Source: a virus
Length of the DNA stretch: 37,420 nucleotides
Virus record (IMG/VR): IMGVR_UViG_3300032053_000226
Coordinates: 1 to 37,420 of that record
Strand: one strand, 5' to 3'
Shown here: positions 1-6,755 of the stretch, one piece after another
Layout: every line of letters begins with the position of its first letter
How positions within the stretch are numbered: the first letter of the stretch is position 1
Notes under the pieces: generated by a model
What the model saw: the letters and a program-made list of their open reading frames with translations, nothing else
The model's database searches: none
Told to the model about the DNA's origin: nothing
Translations under genes and position numbers: made by a program

Positions 1-1
1 A

Positions 2-730
2 TCGACAGAATGGATTGCAGCGCTTGACTTGTTTACTGCAAAGGTGACAGCGGCAGAGCGAGAGCGGGCTGGGAGAGTGTGTGATGACGAGGCTCGAATA
101 TTGCAAGCGGAGGTGGGGCGTGCAAATGGATTGGCGGCAGCGTGGAAGCTAACCCATGACGCTGTGCTGCGTAGGCTGGAGGCAGCACCCCAAGCAACAG
201 CACCGAAGCGAATCACCGCGCAGGCGGCAGAGGAAATGGGCGCAAGGGGGGCAAAGCCAACAGAGGCAGAGCGCCTTTTATTTGAGGCGTGGATGAAGGG
301 CCATTGCTGGAAGGTGCAGGGCACTTGGAGTGGCGAGCAGTACATCCACGAGTCCGAAACTAGCGGCATTCCCCACGCAGGGGCAATGAATACCCGCCAG
401 TTGTGGGCAGCATGGCGGGACCGCGCAGCCCTAGCAGCACCCCAAGCACCAGCGCAGCCTGTCGGGACAGTAAGCGAAACATGGGCGCATTGGCCTGAGC
501 GTGGGAACGTACCTGCTGTGGATTGGGCTAATGACACTCCCCCACTAGGCGGAACTAAGCTCTACGCAGTGGCAGCACCCCAAGCACCAGCACCGCTGAC
601 GGGTGAGCAGATGGGCAAGCTGTATCGACAGTCTGCCTTGCAAGATCGAATCATGGTGCGCGGCGATTGGGAGCAAGGTGTACGCGATGGTGAGAAAGCT
701 CACGGGATTACGGGGGAGGCACAGGGATGA
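2..730 (+). CDS. Repeat-containing phage protein, 5' end outside window
   Basis: The frame is open from base 2. The first possible start, TTG at 29, has no convincing ribosome site and falls inside helical-looking sequence, so the gene probably begins upstream and this is its C-terminal 242 residues. Alanine/proline linkers reading AAPQA occur three times and separate short modules. The last module (GEQMGKLYRQSALQDR onward) and the linker layout resemble the modular Ea22/DUF551-like accessory proteins of lambdoid and betaproteobacterial phages. That is resemblance by eye, not a family assignment, and the function is unknown. It overlaps the Lar-like gene by 4 nt (ATGA) and is the first visible member of the early operon. 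Confidence 0.6.
   Translation, partial: STEWIAALDLFTAKVTAAERERAGRVCDDEARILQAEVGRANGLAAAWKLTHDAVLRRLEAAPQATAPKRITAQAAEEMGARGAKPTEAERLLFEAWMKGHCWKVQGTWSGEQYIHESETSGIPHAGAMNTRQLWAAWRDRAALAAPQAPAQPVGTVSETWAHWPERGNVPAVDWANDTPPLGGTKLYAVAAPQAPAPLTGEQMGKLYRQSALQDRIMVRGDWEQGVRDGEKAHGITGEAQG
182..586 (+). repeat. Three in-frame copies of a 15-bp repeat
   Basis: The sequence gcagcaccccaagca occurs exactly at 182-196, 434-448 and 572-586. The spacings (252 and 138 bp) are multiples of three, so each copy encodes AAPQA. An 11-base match recurs at 1737-1747 in another gene. The copies mark linkers between modules and could serve as short homologies for module shuffling. Confidence 0.8.
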
Positions 731-966
731 CCACCGAACTCAAACCATGCCCATTTTGCGGGTCAGATGCAAAGCTTGGATACAACAGCGGCAATGGGGT
801 CTACGTCCAGCGCTGGTGGGCTGCATGCACTGGATGCTGGGCCACGGGGCCGACAGTCGGCGGTAGTTCAAGCTGGTGCACGGTTAAGAAAGAAGACGAT
901 GAAGCCAAGGCTAACGCGATTGCTGAATGGAACAAGAGAAGTAAACCAAAGGGAGAGCAGGGATGA
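727..966 (+). CDS. Lar-like restriction alleviation / zinc-ribbon protein
   Basis: A 79-residue protein opening with LKPCPFCGSDAKL, a second cysteine pair (ACTGC) near residues 33-37 and the ending AIAEWNKR. This is the layout of the Lar restriction-alleviation family: a CPFCG zinc knuckle, a CxxC knuckle and a C-terminal A-x-x-W-N-x-R helix. Rac prophage Lar modulates type I restriction, but most phage members are uncharacterised, so the anti-restriction role is inferred. The ATG overlaps the previous stop (ATGA), and its own stop overlaps the start of a 13-codon frame at 963. Confidence 0.75.
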   Translation: MTTELKPCPFCGSDAKLGYNSGNGVYVQRWWAACTGCWATGPTVGGSSSWCTVKKEDDEAKANAIAEWNKRSKPKGEQG

Positions 967-1004
967 CCAAGATGCCAGAGCCAGCAATGAAGGAGAAGAT
1001 ATGA
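963..1004 (+). CDS. 13-codon micro-ORF bridging two genes
   Basis: The frame reads MTKMPEPAMKEKI and stops. Its ATG overlaps the stop of the Lar-like gene (ATGA at 963-966) and its stop overlaps the ATG of the next gene (ATGA at 1001-1004). It may be a vestige of a deleted gene, or a coupling peptide that delivers ribosomes to 1001. No homologue is recognised, and it could be chance. Confidence 0.3.
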   Translation: MTKMPEPAMKEKI

Positions 1005-1291
1005 ACTACGAAGCAACATTTGTTAAACGACCTGTCCAAGTTCAGGCAGTGCAGTACACCCGCCGATTCGGTTGGCCCGAGTGGTTGCAGGACCAAATAT
1101 CAGCAGGCACCGTAAAGGTGTTTGGTACAGGGAAGTTTGCTGACCCCGCCGAACCTTGCTACTGCATTATTGACACGCTAGAGGGCAAACACCGCTGCGA
1201 CGAAGGCGATTGGATCATCCAAGGCGTGAAGGGCGAGCTGTACCCATGCAAGCCGGATATTTTTGAAATGACCTATGAGCAGATTAAATGA
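1001..1291 (+). CDS. Conserved phage protein with DWIIQGVKGELYPCKPDIF motif
   Basis: A 96-residue protein. The frame is open further upstream, but ATG 1001 follows AGGAG and starts the recognisable domain. The opening (ATFVKRPVQVQAVQY), the phrase GDWIIQGVKGELYPCKPDIF and the ending MTYEQ match a very common small phage protein of unknown function, usually beginning K-x-R-K-P-V-x-x-x-A-x-Q-W. No catalytic residues are evident. The stop overlaps the next start (ATGA at 1288). Confidence 0.75.
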   Translation: MNYEATFVKRPVQVQAVQYTRRFGWPEWLQDQISAGTVKVFGTGKFADPAEPCYCIIDTLEGKHRCDEGDWIIQGVKGELYPCKPDIFEMTYEQIK

Positions 1292-1437
1292 CGAAAGCAC
1301 TAAGACGCATCGGCGTAGTCATAACCGCCGCCTACACATCGCCGTTCTTTCTGTGCGGGTTTGTGTATCAGGTGGCTTGTAACTGGTTTGAGTTCGGACG
1401 CAACAGCGCCGACCGTGCGGGAGATGAATGGATATGA
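1288..1437 (+). CDS. Small single-pass membrane protein
   Basis: A 49-residue protein reading MTKALRRIGVVITAAYTSPF at its start. A basic N-terminus (KALRR) precedes one hydrophobic segment at about residues 9-31, then a charged tail ending AGDEWI. ATGA overlaps at both ends (1288-1291 and 1434-1437) argue that it is a real, translationally coupled gene. Small phage proteins of this layout occur in early accessory regions of proteobacterial phages. Function unknown; superinfection exclusion is one possibility, without direct evidence. Confidence 0.65.
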   Translation: MTKALRRIGVVITAAYTSPFFLCGFVYQVACNWFEFGRNSADRAGDEWI

Positions 1438-1814
1438 CACCACAACAAAAAGCACTGCAAGACGCCGCAACCTCTCTTGAAACAATCAGCAGGCTCGCGG
1501 GGCGATCTCACTATGTTGGCGATGACGGTGAGCGCGTAGAGACTTACATGGAACACTTCGATCAAGTGCGCGGGTATGCAGCTTCTCGCGCATCAGTGGC
1601 CCGTGAAGCGCTGGCAGAGCCACAAGCGCAGAGGAACCTGCCCGACTGCTGGGTAGTCATCAAAGATGGCCGGATCATCGGAACCCACGACGAGCCATGC
1701 CATCATGAGGGGGTACAAGGCGTGCGCTACGTGCCTGCACCCCAAGCCAAGCAAGCAATTGACCATGTTCCTGACGCCAACAAAATGGTGCAAGCGCAGG
1801 GGGTTGTGTTGTGA
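1434..1814 (+). CDS. Hypothetical early protein
   Basis: A 126-residue protein from ATG 1434, which overlaps the previous stop (ATGA). An in-frame ATG at 1428 would add two residues. The N-terminal half is helical and polar (TPQQKALQDAATSLETISRL). The middle carries WVVIKDGRIIGTHDEP, which looks like a small beta unit, followed by a proline/alanine linker containing PAPQA as in the first gene. This matches the modular accessory proteins common in this position, but no function is recognised. The stop overlaps the next start as GTGA. Confidence 0.6.
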   Translation: MTPQQKALQDAATSLETISRLAGRSHYVGDDGERVETYMEHFDQVRGYAASRASVAREALAEPQAQRNLPDCWVVIKDGRIIGTHDEPCHHEGVQGVRYVPAPQAKQAIDHVPDANKMVQAQGVVL

Positions 1815-2125
1815 ACCAAAAGGACCTACAACCGCACGAGGAGAAGATTCTCCTTGCTATGCGTCGCGCGGTCGAGGAGACTGCAGCTAAGTCCGTAGCC
1901 GCGCGGGTGTTGGCCACCGTGGAGAGCGAACTGTTCGAGCGCAAGCTATCGCTGCACAAAGATGCCGAGGTGCGGGCTGCCAACAGGGCGCGCGCTGCCG
2001 CCGAGCGCAAGCTGAAAGAGGTGCAGGCGCAACGCGATAATTGGAGATATCAGGCGAACAAGTACCGTCTTGCTGTGATCGAGTTGAAGTCGAAACCAAA
2101 AGGAGTGATCAATGACCGAACCTAA
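1811..2125 (+). CDS. Coiled-coil hypothetical protein
   Basis: A 104-residue protein starting at GTG 1811, chosen because it forms a GTGA overlap with the preceding stop. Residues 5 to about 95 are almost wholly helical, rich in A, E, K, R and Q, with alanine/arginine stretches such as AEVRAANRARAAAERKL that look like a coiled coil. No domain is recognised. It is probably a small oligomeric early protein. It overlaps the next gene by 14 nt. Confidence 0.55.
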   Translation: MNQKDLQPHEEKILLAMRRAVEETAAKSVAARVLATVESELFERKLSLHKDAEVRAANRARAAAERKLKEVQAQRDNWRYQANKYRLAVIELKSKPKGVINDRT

Positions 2126-2345
2126 GAGCGTGTTCCACTGGCAGGGGCGCCCAAGTATTTTCTCTATGGGCAGGGACCGTGCAGACTTTGTTGGCATCAA
2201 CCACCGACGTGCGATTCGTGCGACGGCCAACGAGAACGTGATGAGCTTGTCCTTTATGGGTGGCTCTGGAGAACCGCCGCCGGGGAAGATGCAGCGGCGG
2301 CGTGATGTGTTGGTAACTGGTGGCGAGCTTGGGGCAAAGAGATGA
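2112..2345 (+). CDS. Hypothetical protein
   Basis: A 77-residue basic protein. ATG 2112 is preceded by AAAAGGAG at a usable distance. The middle contains RADFVGINHRRAIRATANEN, then a Gly/Pro-rich turn (GGSGEPPPGK) and an arginine run (RRR). No family is recognised; the charge would allow nucleic-acid binding, but that is only a possibility. Coupled to the next gene by ATGA at 2342. Confidence 0.5.
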   Translation: MTEPKSVFHWQGRPSIFSMGRDRADFVGINHRRAIRATANENVMSLSFMGGSGEPPPGKMQRRRDVLVTGGELGAKR

Positions 2346-2524
2346 ATGACACGCCCAAACCAAACTTCGCCCTTCTGGACCGGGTTGTGCTCGACAAACT
2401 CGCCAACGAACTGTGGGACAAATTTATAGAGACCCGCGAAGCCAACGAGCAACTTCGCTCTACGAACAAAGACTTATCGGCGCTGCTCCGCAAGCAGTTT
2501 ATGCAAGAGGATGACATGAAATGA
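2342..2524 (+). CDS. Small acidic helical hypothetical protein
   Basis: A 60-residue protein, mostly charged helix (LANELWDKFIETREANEQL), a likely short coiled coil. ATGA overlaps at both ends (2342 and 2521) place it firmly in the operon. The function is not recognised. Confidence 0.55.
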   Translation: MNDTPKPNFALLDRVVLDKLANELWDKFIETREANEQLRSTNKDLSALLRKQFMQEDDMK

Positions 2525-2736
2525 AAGCAAATGACACACAGGTTGGTGGCAACCACTACAAGTCCAAGAAGGTGCAGCCTTGGGAAGCCATGGAGTCCTG
2601 CATGAGCAAGGAGGAGTTTGTGGGTTTCTTGCGCGGCAACGTGATCAAGTACACCATGCGCTGCAACGACAAGGGCGGGCGCCAAGACTTGGAAAAGGCC
2701 CAACACTATCTGACCAAGTTGTTGGAGGTGCTGTGA
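2521..2736 (+). CDS. DUF3310 family protein
   Basis: A 71-residue protein with the DUF3310 signature throughout: QVGGNHYKSKKVQPWEAME near the N-terminus, then FLRGNVIKYTMRCNDKGG and DLEKAQHYLTKLL. The family is widespread in tailed phages, often beside nucleotide or replication genes. T7 gp1.7, a nucleotide kinase, carries a related region, but the catalytic role of stand-alone members is unproven. The stop at 2734-2736 is followed by a second in-frame TGA, and the ATG of the next frame shares its last base (TGATG). Confidence 0.85.
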   Translation: MKANDTQVGGNHYKSKKVQPWEAMESCMSKEEFVGFLRGNVIKYTMRCNDKGGRQDLEKAQHYLTKLLEVL

Positions 2737-2910
2737 TGACCATATTCGGAGCGAAACGAGCGGCGCCTGACCCCTACGCAGGTGAGACAGATACGCAGCG
2801 AGTATGACCAGAAGGGGACTCGGCAGGTGGAACTAGCGGCTAGGCACGGGGTATCGCAACGGGCAATTAGCCTAGTTGTTAGACGCGAAACTTATAAGGA
2901 TATTGTATGA
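2736..2910 (+). CDS. HTH DNA-binding protein with an apparent +1 frameshift
   Basis: ATG 2736 reads MTIFGAKRAAPDPYAG and stops at 2805-2807. In the +1 frame, RRLTPTQVRQIRSEYDQKG continues into ELAARHGVSQRAISLVVRRE, a clear helix-turn-helix of the type in small phage HTH proteins and HNH-enzyme tails. That frame has no ATG; its starts are a weak CTG at 2767 or GTG at 2782. Skipping one base after the CGA codon (about 2759) joins the frames as GAKRRRLTPTQV. The +1 frame ends in an ATGA overlap with the polymerase start at 2907, which supports a real gene. It could be a natural frameshift, a sequencing error, programmed +1 shifting, or a shorter gene starting at GTG 2782. Confidence 0.6.
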
Positions 2911-4754
2911 AACAACTTTTCGTCGACATGGAGACCTACTACGACAAGGACTACTCTTTGTCCAAGATGCAGACTGACGCATACATCAAGGACCCCCGGT
3001 TCCAAGTGATCGGTGTGTCGGTGGCTGTGGACGACAACGAGCCTGTGTGGTATTCGGCGCCTACGACCTTGGAGGTGGCAGGCTGGCTGCACGGTAAATT
3101 CGACTGGGAGAACTCCGCCGTGTGTGCCCACAACGTGCTGTTCGATGGATACATACTGTCATACGTGTTCGGCATCAAGCCCAAGCTGTGGATGGATACC
3201 CTGTCCATGGGGCGGATGATGCGGCCGTACCTGAAGTCGCACTCGTTGGCCAACCTCGCCAAGGAGTACAAGCTGCCCCCCAAGGGCAACGAGGTGCTGA
3301 ACGCTATCGGGCTGCGTAGAGAGCAGATGTGCGAGGAGTTTCTGGACGCGTATGGAGCATATTGCAAGCTGGACACTAAGCTGTGCCGGATGTTGGCCCG
3401 GGCGATGACACCACACGTACCAGCGGTGGAACTCAAGCAGATCGACATGATCGTGCGGATGTTTACTGAGCCGCAGTTCGAGGGCGACGTGGGCATGCTG
3501 GAGAAACAGTATGCGACGGAGGTGCAGCGCAAGATCGACCTCTTGGCGGATGCCACGCTGGACAAGTCGACCATCATGTCCGGCGAGAAGTTTGCAGAGC
3601 ACTTGCGCTCTCTGGGTGTGGAGCCGCCGCGCAAGGTGAGCCCGAAGACCGGCAAGGAGACCTACGCGTTTGCCAAGACCGACAAGGCGTTCATGGCGCT
3701 GGCAGAGATAAGCCCAGAGGTAGAGGCAGCGGCGAACGCGCGTGTGGGTGTGAAGACTACCATCGCAGAGACACGGGTACTGCGACTGAAGGAGATGGCG
3801 GAGCGTGGACGACTACCGGTGTACCTGAACTTCTGGGGCGCCAAGACCACGGGTCGACTGTCCGGGGGTAACCAAATGAACTGGCAGAACATGCCAGCGC
3901 GTGGCCCGTCAGCGGGCATTCGCAACGCCATCATGGCGCCAGAAGGGCATACCATACTGGTGGGGGATTCGTCCAACATCGAGCTGCGCGTGGTGATGGC
4001 CGCGGCACGTCAGGATGATGTGGTTGCCAAGTTGGCGGCAGGGGTGGACTTGTATTGTGACTTCGCGTCGAAGCTGTTCGGGCGGGTGATCACGAAGGCA
4101 GATAAGAAGGAGCGGATGCTCGGCAAGATTGCCATGCTGTCCCTGCAGTACGGTGCGGGCTGGGTGAAGTTCAAGGAGATGGTGCGTATCCAGTCCGGTG
4201 AAATCTTGAGCGACGACACAGCCAAGCGTATCGTGGACTTGTACCGTGATGTGCACGGCATGGTGATGGCACTGCACAACTACTGCAACGACACCATCCT
4301 GTCGGACATTGCACAGGGCTGCAACCTGTTGCCCGTGGATCGCCACGGCTGGGCCATCACTGCGAACGGTGGCTTTGGTGTTGCCGCGCAGCCCGGTGTC
4401 GTGTACCACAACCTGCGCAAAGAGAAAGTGGTGCGAGACGGTCGCGACGAGCTGGCATGGGTCTACACCATGGGCGCGGAGACAGTGAAAATATACGGGG
4501 GAAAATGTGTGGAAAATCTGGGGCAGTACCTTGCTGGCCGCATTGTTATGTGGCAGACTACACGCTTCAACCAGCGATTTCCAGTGGCCCTCTCGGTCCA
4601 CGACGAAGTCGTAGCAGTAGTAAAGAATCAGGACCTCGATGAGGCCCGTGCATATTTAGAGGAATGCTTGTCGCTTGCACCCCCATGGTGTCGCGGGACT
4701 GTCCCGCTGGCATGCGAGACGGGTGTCGGTAAATCTTATGGAGAAGCGAAATGA
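2907..4754 (+). CDS. polA: Family A DNA polymerase with 3'-5' exonuclease domain
   Basis: A 615-residue replicative polymerase. The N-terminal DEDD exonuclease shows D7/E9 (VDMET), D80 (HNVLFDGY) and YxxxD at Y152/D156. The polymerase domain shows TTGRLSGGNQMNWQNMP (314-330), motif A at D354 (GDSSNIELR), motif B R403-xxx-K407 through Y415-G416, and motif C VHDEVV with D566/E567. Both activities look intact; there is no 5' nuclease domain, as in T7-type enzymes. Motif A has Ser-Ser-Asn where Tyr-Ser-Gln is usual, and the F762-equivalent in motif B is Leu411. It opens the replication module, coupled to its neighbours by ATGA overlaps at both ends. Confidence 0.95.
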   Translation: MKQLFVDMETYYDKDYSLSKMQTDAYIKDPRFQVIGVSVAVDDNEPVWYSAPTTLEVAGWLHGKFDWENSAVCAHNVLFDGYILSYVFGIKPKLWMDTLSMGRMMRPYLKSHSLANLAKEYKLPPKGNEVLNAIGLRREQMCEEFLDAYGAYCKLDTKLCRMLARAMTPHVPAVELKQIDMIVRMFTEPQFEGDVGMLEKQYATEVQRKIDLLADATLDKSTIMSGEKFAEHLRSLGVEPPRKVSPKTGKETYAFAKTDKAFMALAEISPEVEAAANARVGVKTTIAETRVLRLKEMAERGRLPVYLNFWGAKTTGRLSGGNQMNWQNMPARGPSAGIRNAIMAPEGHTILVGDSSNIELRVVMAAARQDDVVAKLAAGVDLYCDFASKLFGRVITKADKKERMLGKIAMLSLQYGAGWVKFKEMVRIQSGEILSDDTAKRIVDLYRDVHGMVMALHNYCNDTILSDIAQGCNLLPVDRHGWAITANGGFGVAAQPGVVYHNLRKEKVVRDGRDELAWVYTMGAETVKIYGGKCVENLGQYLAGRIVMWQTTRFNQRFPVALSVHDEVVAVVKNQDLDEARAYLEECLSLAPPWCRGTVPLACETGVGKSYGEAK

Positions 4755-5281
4755 CTATTAAACTGGGTGACGTCAACCTCATGGTTGACTTGGAGACTTT
4801 GGGCAACGGCAGCAATGCTGTGATCCTCTCGTTGGGCGTTGCGCGCTTCGACAAGTACGGTATCAAGGACTCGGTCTATCTGCGCATCGACGAGCAGTCC
4901 TGCGTGAATGCAGGGCTTAGGATGGATGTGTCCACCGTGTTGTGGTGGATGAAGCAAAGCGACGCAGCCCGTGCGGCGTTCGACCAGCCCGGCATCCAGC
5001 TTGCCGACGCGCTTGAGAAGTTTTCGGAGTGGGTCCCAGAGGGTGCATGCGTCTGGGGAAACGGGGCTACGTTCGACAATGTGATCCTGAGCAACGCGTA
5101 CAGAGCTGTTGGTATGCGCCAACCGTGGGACTTCTGGAACGACCGCTGCTACCGCACAGTTAAGAACCTGTACCCCGAAGTGGAGGCGCCGGAGTTCACT
5201 GGGGCCAAGCACAACGCACTGGACGACGCGGTGCACCAAGCCAAACACTTGATCCTGATCGCTGGAGGTAGCTATGAGTAA
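4751..5281 (+). CDS. DexA/Rv2179c-like 3'-5' exonuclease
   Basis: A 176-residue DnaQ-fold nuclease. The DEDDh residues are visible: D13 and E15 (VDLETLG), D109 (WGNGATFDN) and the final HNALDDA with H154 and D159. The length and the phrase STVLWWMKQSDAAR match the phage DexA and Rv2179c-like group, acting on ssDNA or RNA. Since the adjacent polymerase has its own exonuclease, this enzyme more likely trims nucleic acids or degrades host DNA than proofreads. ATGA overlap with the polymerase; it overlaps the next gene by 8 nt. Confidence 0.88.
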   Translation: MTIKLGDVNLMVDLETLGNGSNAVILSLGVARFDKYGIKDSVYLRIDEQSCVNAGLRMDVSTVLWWMKQSDAARAAFDQPGIQLADALEKFSEWVPEGACVWGNGATFDNVILSNAYRAVGMRQPWDFWNDRCYRTVKNLYPEVEAPEFTGAKHNALDDAVHQAKHLILIAGGSYE

Positions 5282-5498
5282 AGATACCGAGCAGTACGTC
5301 GTGGAGTCCCGCGACCAGTTGGTGGCTGCGATCAATGCAGCAGCATGCCCCACGTTCGAGGAGGCGCGGGCAAACCCGGTCACCGTCTCGCTGGGCACTA
5401 CCACATACAAGTTCCGAGAGGGGGTGGCGGAGATACGGGCCAAGGAGATTGTGGCCAACATCCGCAAGGTCACCAAGCGGGCTTTCGAGATTGCGTGA
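5274..5498 (+). CDS. Hypothetical protein
   Basis: A 74-residue acidic-to-neutral protein of mixed alpha/beta character (ATG 5274, 8-nt overlap with the exonuclease). It carries a central PVTVSLGTTTYKF strand pair followed by a helix, GVAEIRAKEIVANIRKVTKR. No family is recognised. The following ATG shares a base with the stop (TGATG at 5496-5500). Confidence 0.5.
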   Translation: MSKDTEQYVVESRDQLVAAINAAACPTFEEARANPVTVSLGTTTYKFREGVAEIRAKEIVANIRKVTKRAFEIA

Positions 5499-5767
5499 TG
5501 TGGAGAACAGCCGCACTCCCCGCACCTGACGTCCGCGCGCTAGGTGTTTTTACTGAGGTCCGCGAACGCCTTGACATCTACGAGTTCGAGGTTGGCATAG
5601 GGATACTCCCCAGCAGTGGGACAGGGAATCAGGACCCCATACGCTTGCGCGTACGCCGACCCAAGGAAAACTACACGCTCGTGGGGGCCAGTCGGCGCGA
5701 AATCATCGAAGACTTGATTACACAACTCAACAATCAACTAGCCGTAGAGGCATTGGAGGGAAGATGA
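5498..5767 (+). CDS. Hypothetical protein
   Basis: An 89-residue protein. The frame extends upstream, but ATG 5498 gives a TGATG junction with the preceding gene and is preferred. It contains beta-rich sequence (YEFEVGIGILPSS, IRLRVRRPKENYTLVG) then a helix (REIIEDLITQLNNQLAVEAL). No domain is recognised. It lies between the exonuclease and the RecB-like nuclease and is coupled to the latter by ATGA at 5764. Confidence 0.5.
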   Translation: MWRTAALPAPDVRALGVFTEVRERLDIYEFEVGIGILPSSGTGNQDPIRLRVRRPKENYTLVGASRREIIEDLITQLNNQLAVEALEGR

Positions 5768-6435
5768 GTAAACCACAACGGCTGTCCTACAGTCGTCTCA
5801 GCCAGTTCGAGAATTGCCCGAAGCAATTCTGGTATCAACACATCGCCCAGATGGTGCAGAACCTCGGCAGTTCCGCCACCGAGTACGGTACTAGGGTGCA
5901 TGAGGCGCTGGAAAATTACGGGCTTGGGAAGCTACCACTGGAGGAGACGGGCGAGGCAAAGGTGTGGGCGCCGCTCGTGGACAAAATTCTGTCCCGCCCC
6001 GGGGGCAAGTACTTCGAGTACGAGATGGCTATCCGCCGGGACCAGACCGTGTGCGGGTGGGAGGCCGAGGATGCGTGGCTGCGGTCGATCGCCGACGTGT
6101 TGATCGTGGACGGTGCCAAGGCATACTGCTTGGACTGGAAGACCGGCAAGAAGCGGGACAACCCCACCCAGATGCAGGTGTTCGCATACATGATCTTCCT
6201 GCACTTCCCAGAGGTGCAAGAGGTGACGACGAGCTTCATCTGGCTGGTAGCAAACGACACGACGGACGCGACGTACCAACGGCGCTACATGTCGTCCCTG
6301 TGGATGAATTTGGAGCCTCGGTTCGTTGCTGTGCAGACGGCTGCGAATACTGGGGTGTTCCCAGCGAAGCCGTCGGGCCTGTGCCCATGGTGCGCTGCGA
6401 AAGACATTTGCCCTGACGCGAGGAAGAAGAAATGA
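5764..6435 (+). CDS. PD-(D/E)XK exonuclease, Cas4/RecB-like
   Basis: A 223-residue nuclease. LSYSRLSQFENCPKQFWY at the N-terminus, GTRVHEALE with H46, D111 (IADVLIVDG), and D124-W-K126 (LDWKTGKK) with Q137 form the RecB-family active site. C18 plus C207, C210 and C216 (LCPWCAAKDIC) reproduce the four-cysteine pattern that holds the iron-sulphur cluster in Cas4 and AddB. The expected activity is ssDNA-end processing in recombination or replication. No CRISPR locus is nearby, so Cas4-like describes the fold. Coupled by ATGA to genes on both sides; the next is another nuclease. Confidence 0.85.
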   Translation: MSKPQRLSYSRLSQFENCPKQFWYQHIAQMVQNLGSSATEYGTRVHEALENYGLGKLPLEETGEAKVWAPLVDKILSRPGGKYFEYEMAIRRDQTVCGWEAEDAWLRSIADVLIVDGAKAYCLDWKTGKKRDNPTQMQVFAYMIFLHFPEVQEVTTSFIWLVANDTTDATYQRRYMSSLWMNLEPRFVAVQTAANTGVFPAKPSGLCPWCAAKDICPDARKKK

Positions 6436-6755
6436 AATCTGAAAAAGACGTGAAGGCCGCGGTCAAGAAGGCACTGGGCAACCCTGTACCCTACCTGTGG
6501 TACTACATGCCCGCAGCCAATGGCTTCGGCACACCCGGTATCCCGGACTTCGTGGGCTGCGCCTATGGGCATATGTTTGCGGTGGAGACCAAGTTCGCTG
6601 GCGGCAAGCGTACTGCGTGGCAGGATAAGCAGGCACTGGCCATCGAAGCCTCTGGCGGCCGGTACTGGCTGATCAGTGAGAAGAATGTAGGGGACTTCCA
6701 AGCAGAGTTCTCGCAGTGGACGCGGGGTGTTGCGGCCTTGCACGGGGTGTCTTGA
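6432..6755 (+). CDS. VRR-NUC domain nuclease
   Basis: A 107-residue protein with the minimal virus-type replication-repair nuclease fold: NGFGTPGIPDFVG with D39, the paired E52-x-K54 (FAVETKF), Q64 (TAWQDKQALA), and a final strand GGRYWLISE. Stand-alone VRR-NUC proteins in phages are structure-specific nucleases, and several related ones cut Holliday junctions or flaps. It is placed between a Cas4-like nuclease and an SNF2 helicase, as is common in phage replication modules. Start by ATGA overlap; the stop gives a TGATG junction. Confidence 0.85.
   Translation: MKSEKDVKAAVKKALGNPVPYLWYYMPAANGFGTPGIPDFVGCAYGHMFAVETKFAGGKRTAWQDKQALAIEASGGRYWLISEKNVGDFQAEFSQWTRGVAALHGVS

Noticed and set aside
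767-1000. 5' extension of the 96-residue protein
   Set aside because: It overlaps the Lar-like gene out of frame; the conserved domain and SD place the start at 1001.
2951-3655. 234-codon frame on the - strand
   Set aside because: Opposes the clearly recognisable DNA polymerase gene; no family match.
5764-6435. Cas4-like gene as part of a CRISPR-Cas system
   Set aside because: No repeats or other cas genes; the context is replication.
6716-6754. Upstream start for the SNF2 helicase
   Set aside because: Encoded within the VRR-NUC gene; ATG 6755 forms TGATG with the preceding stop.
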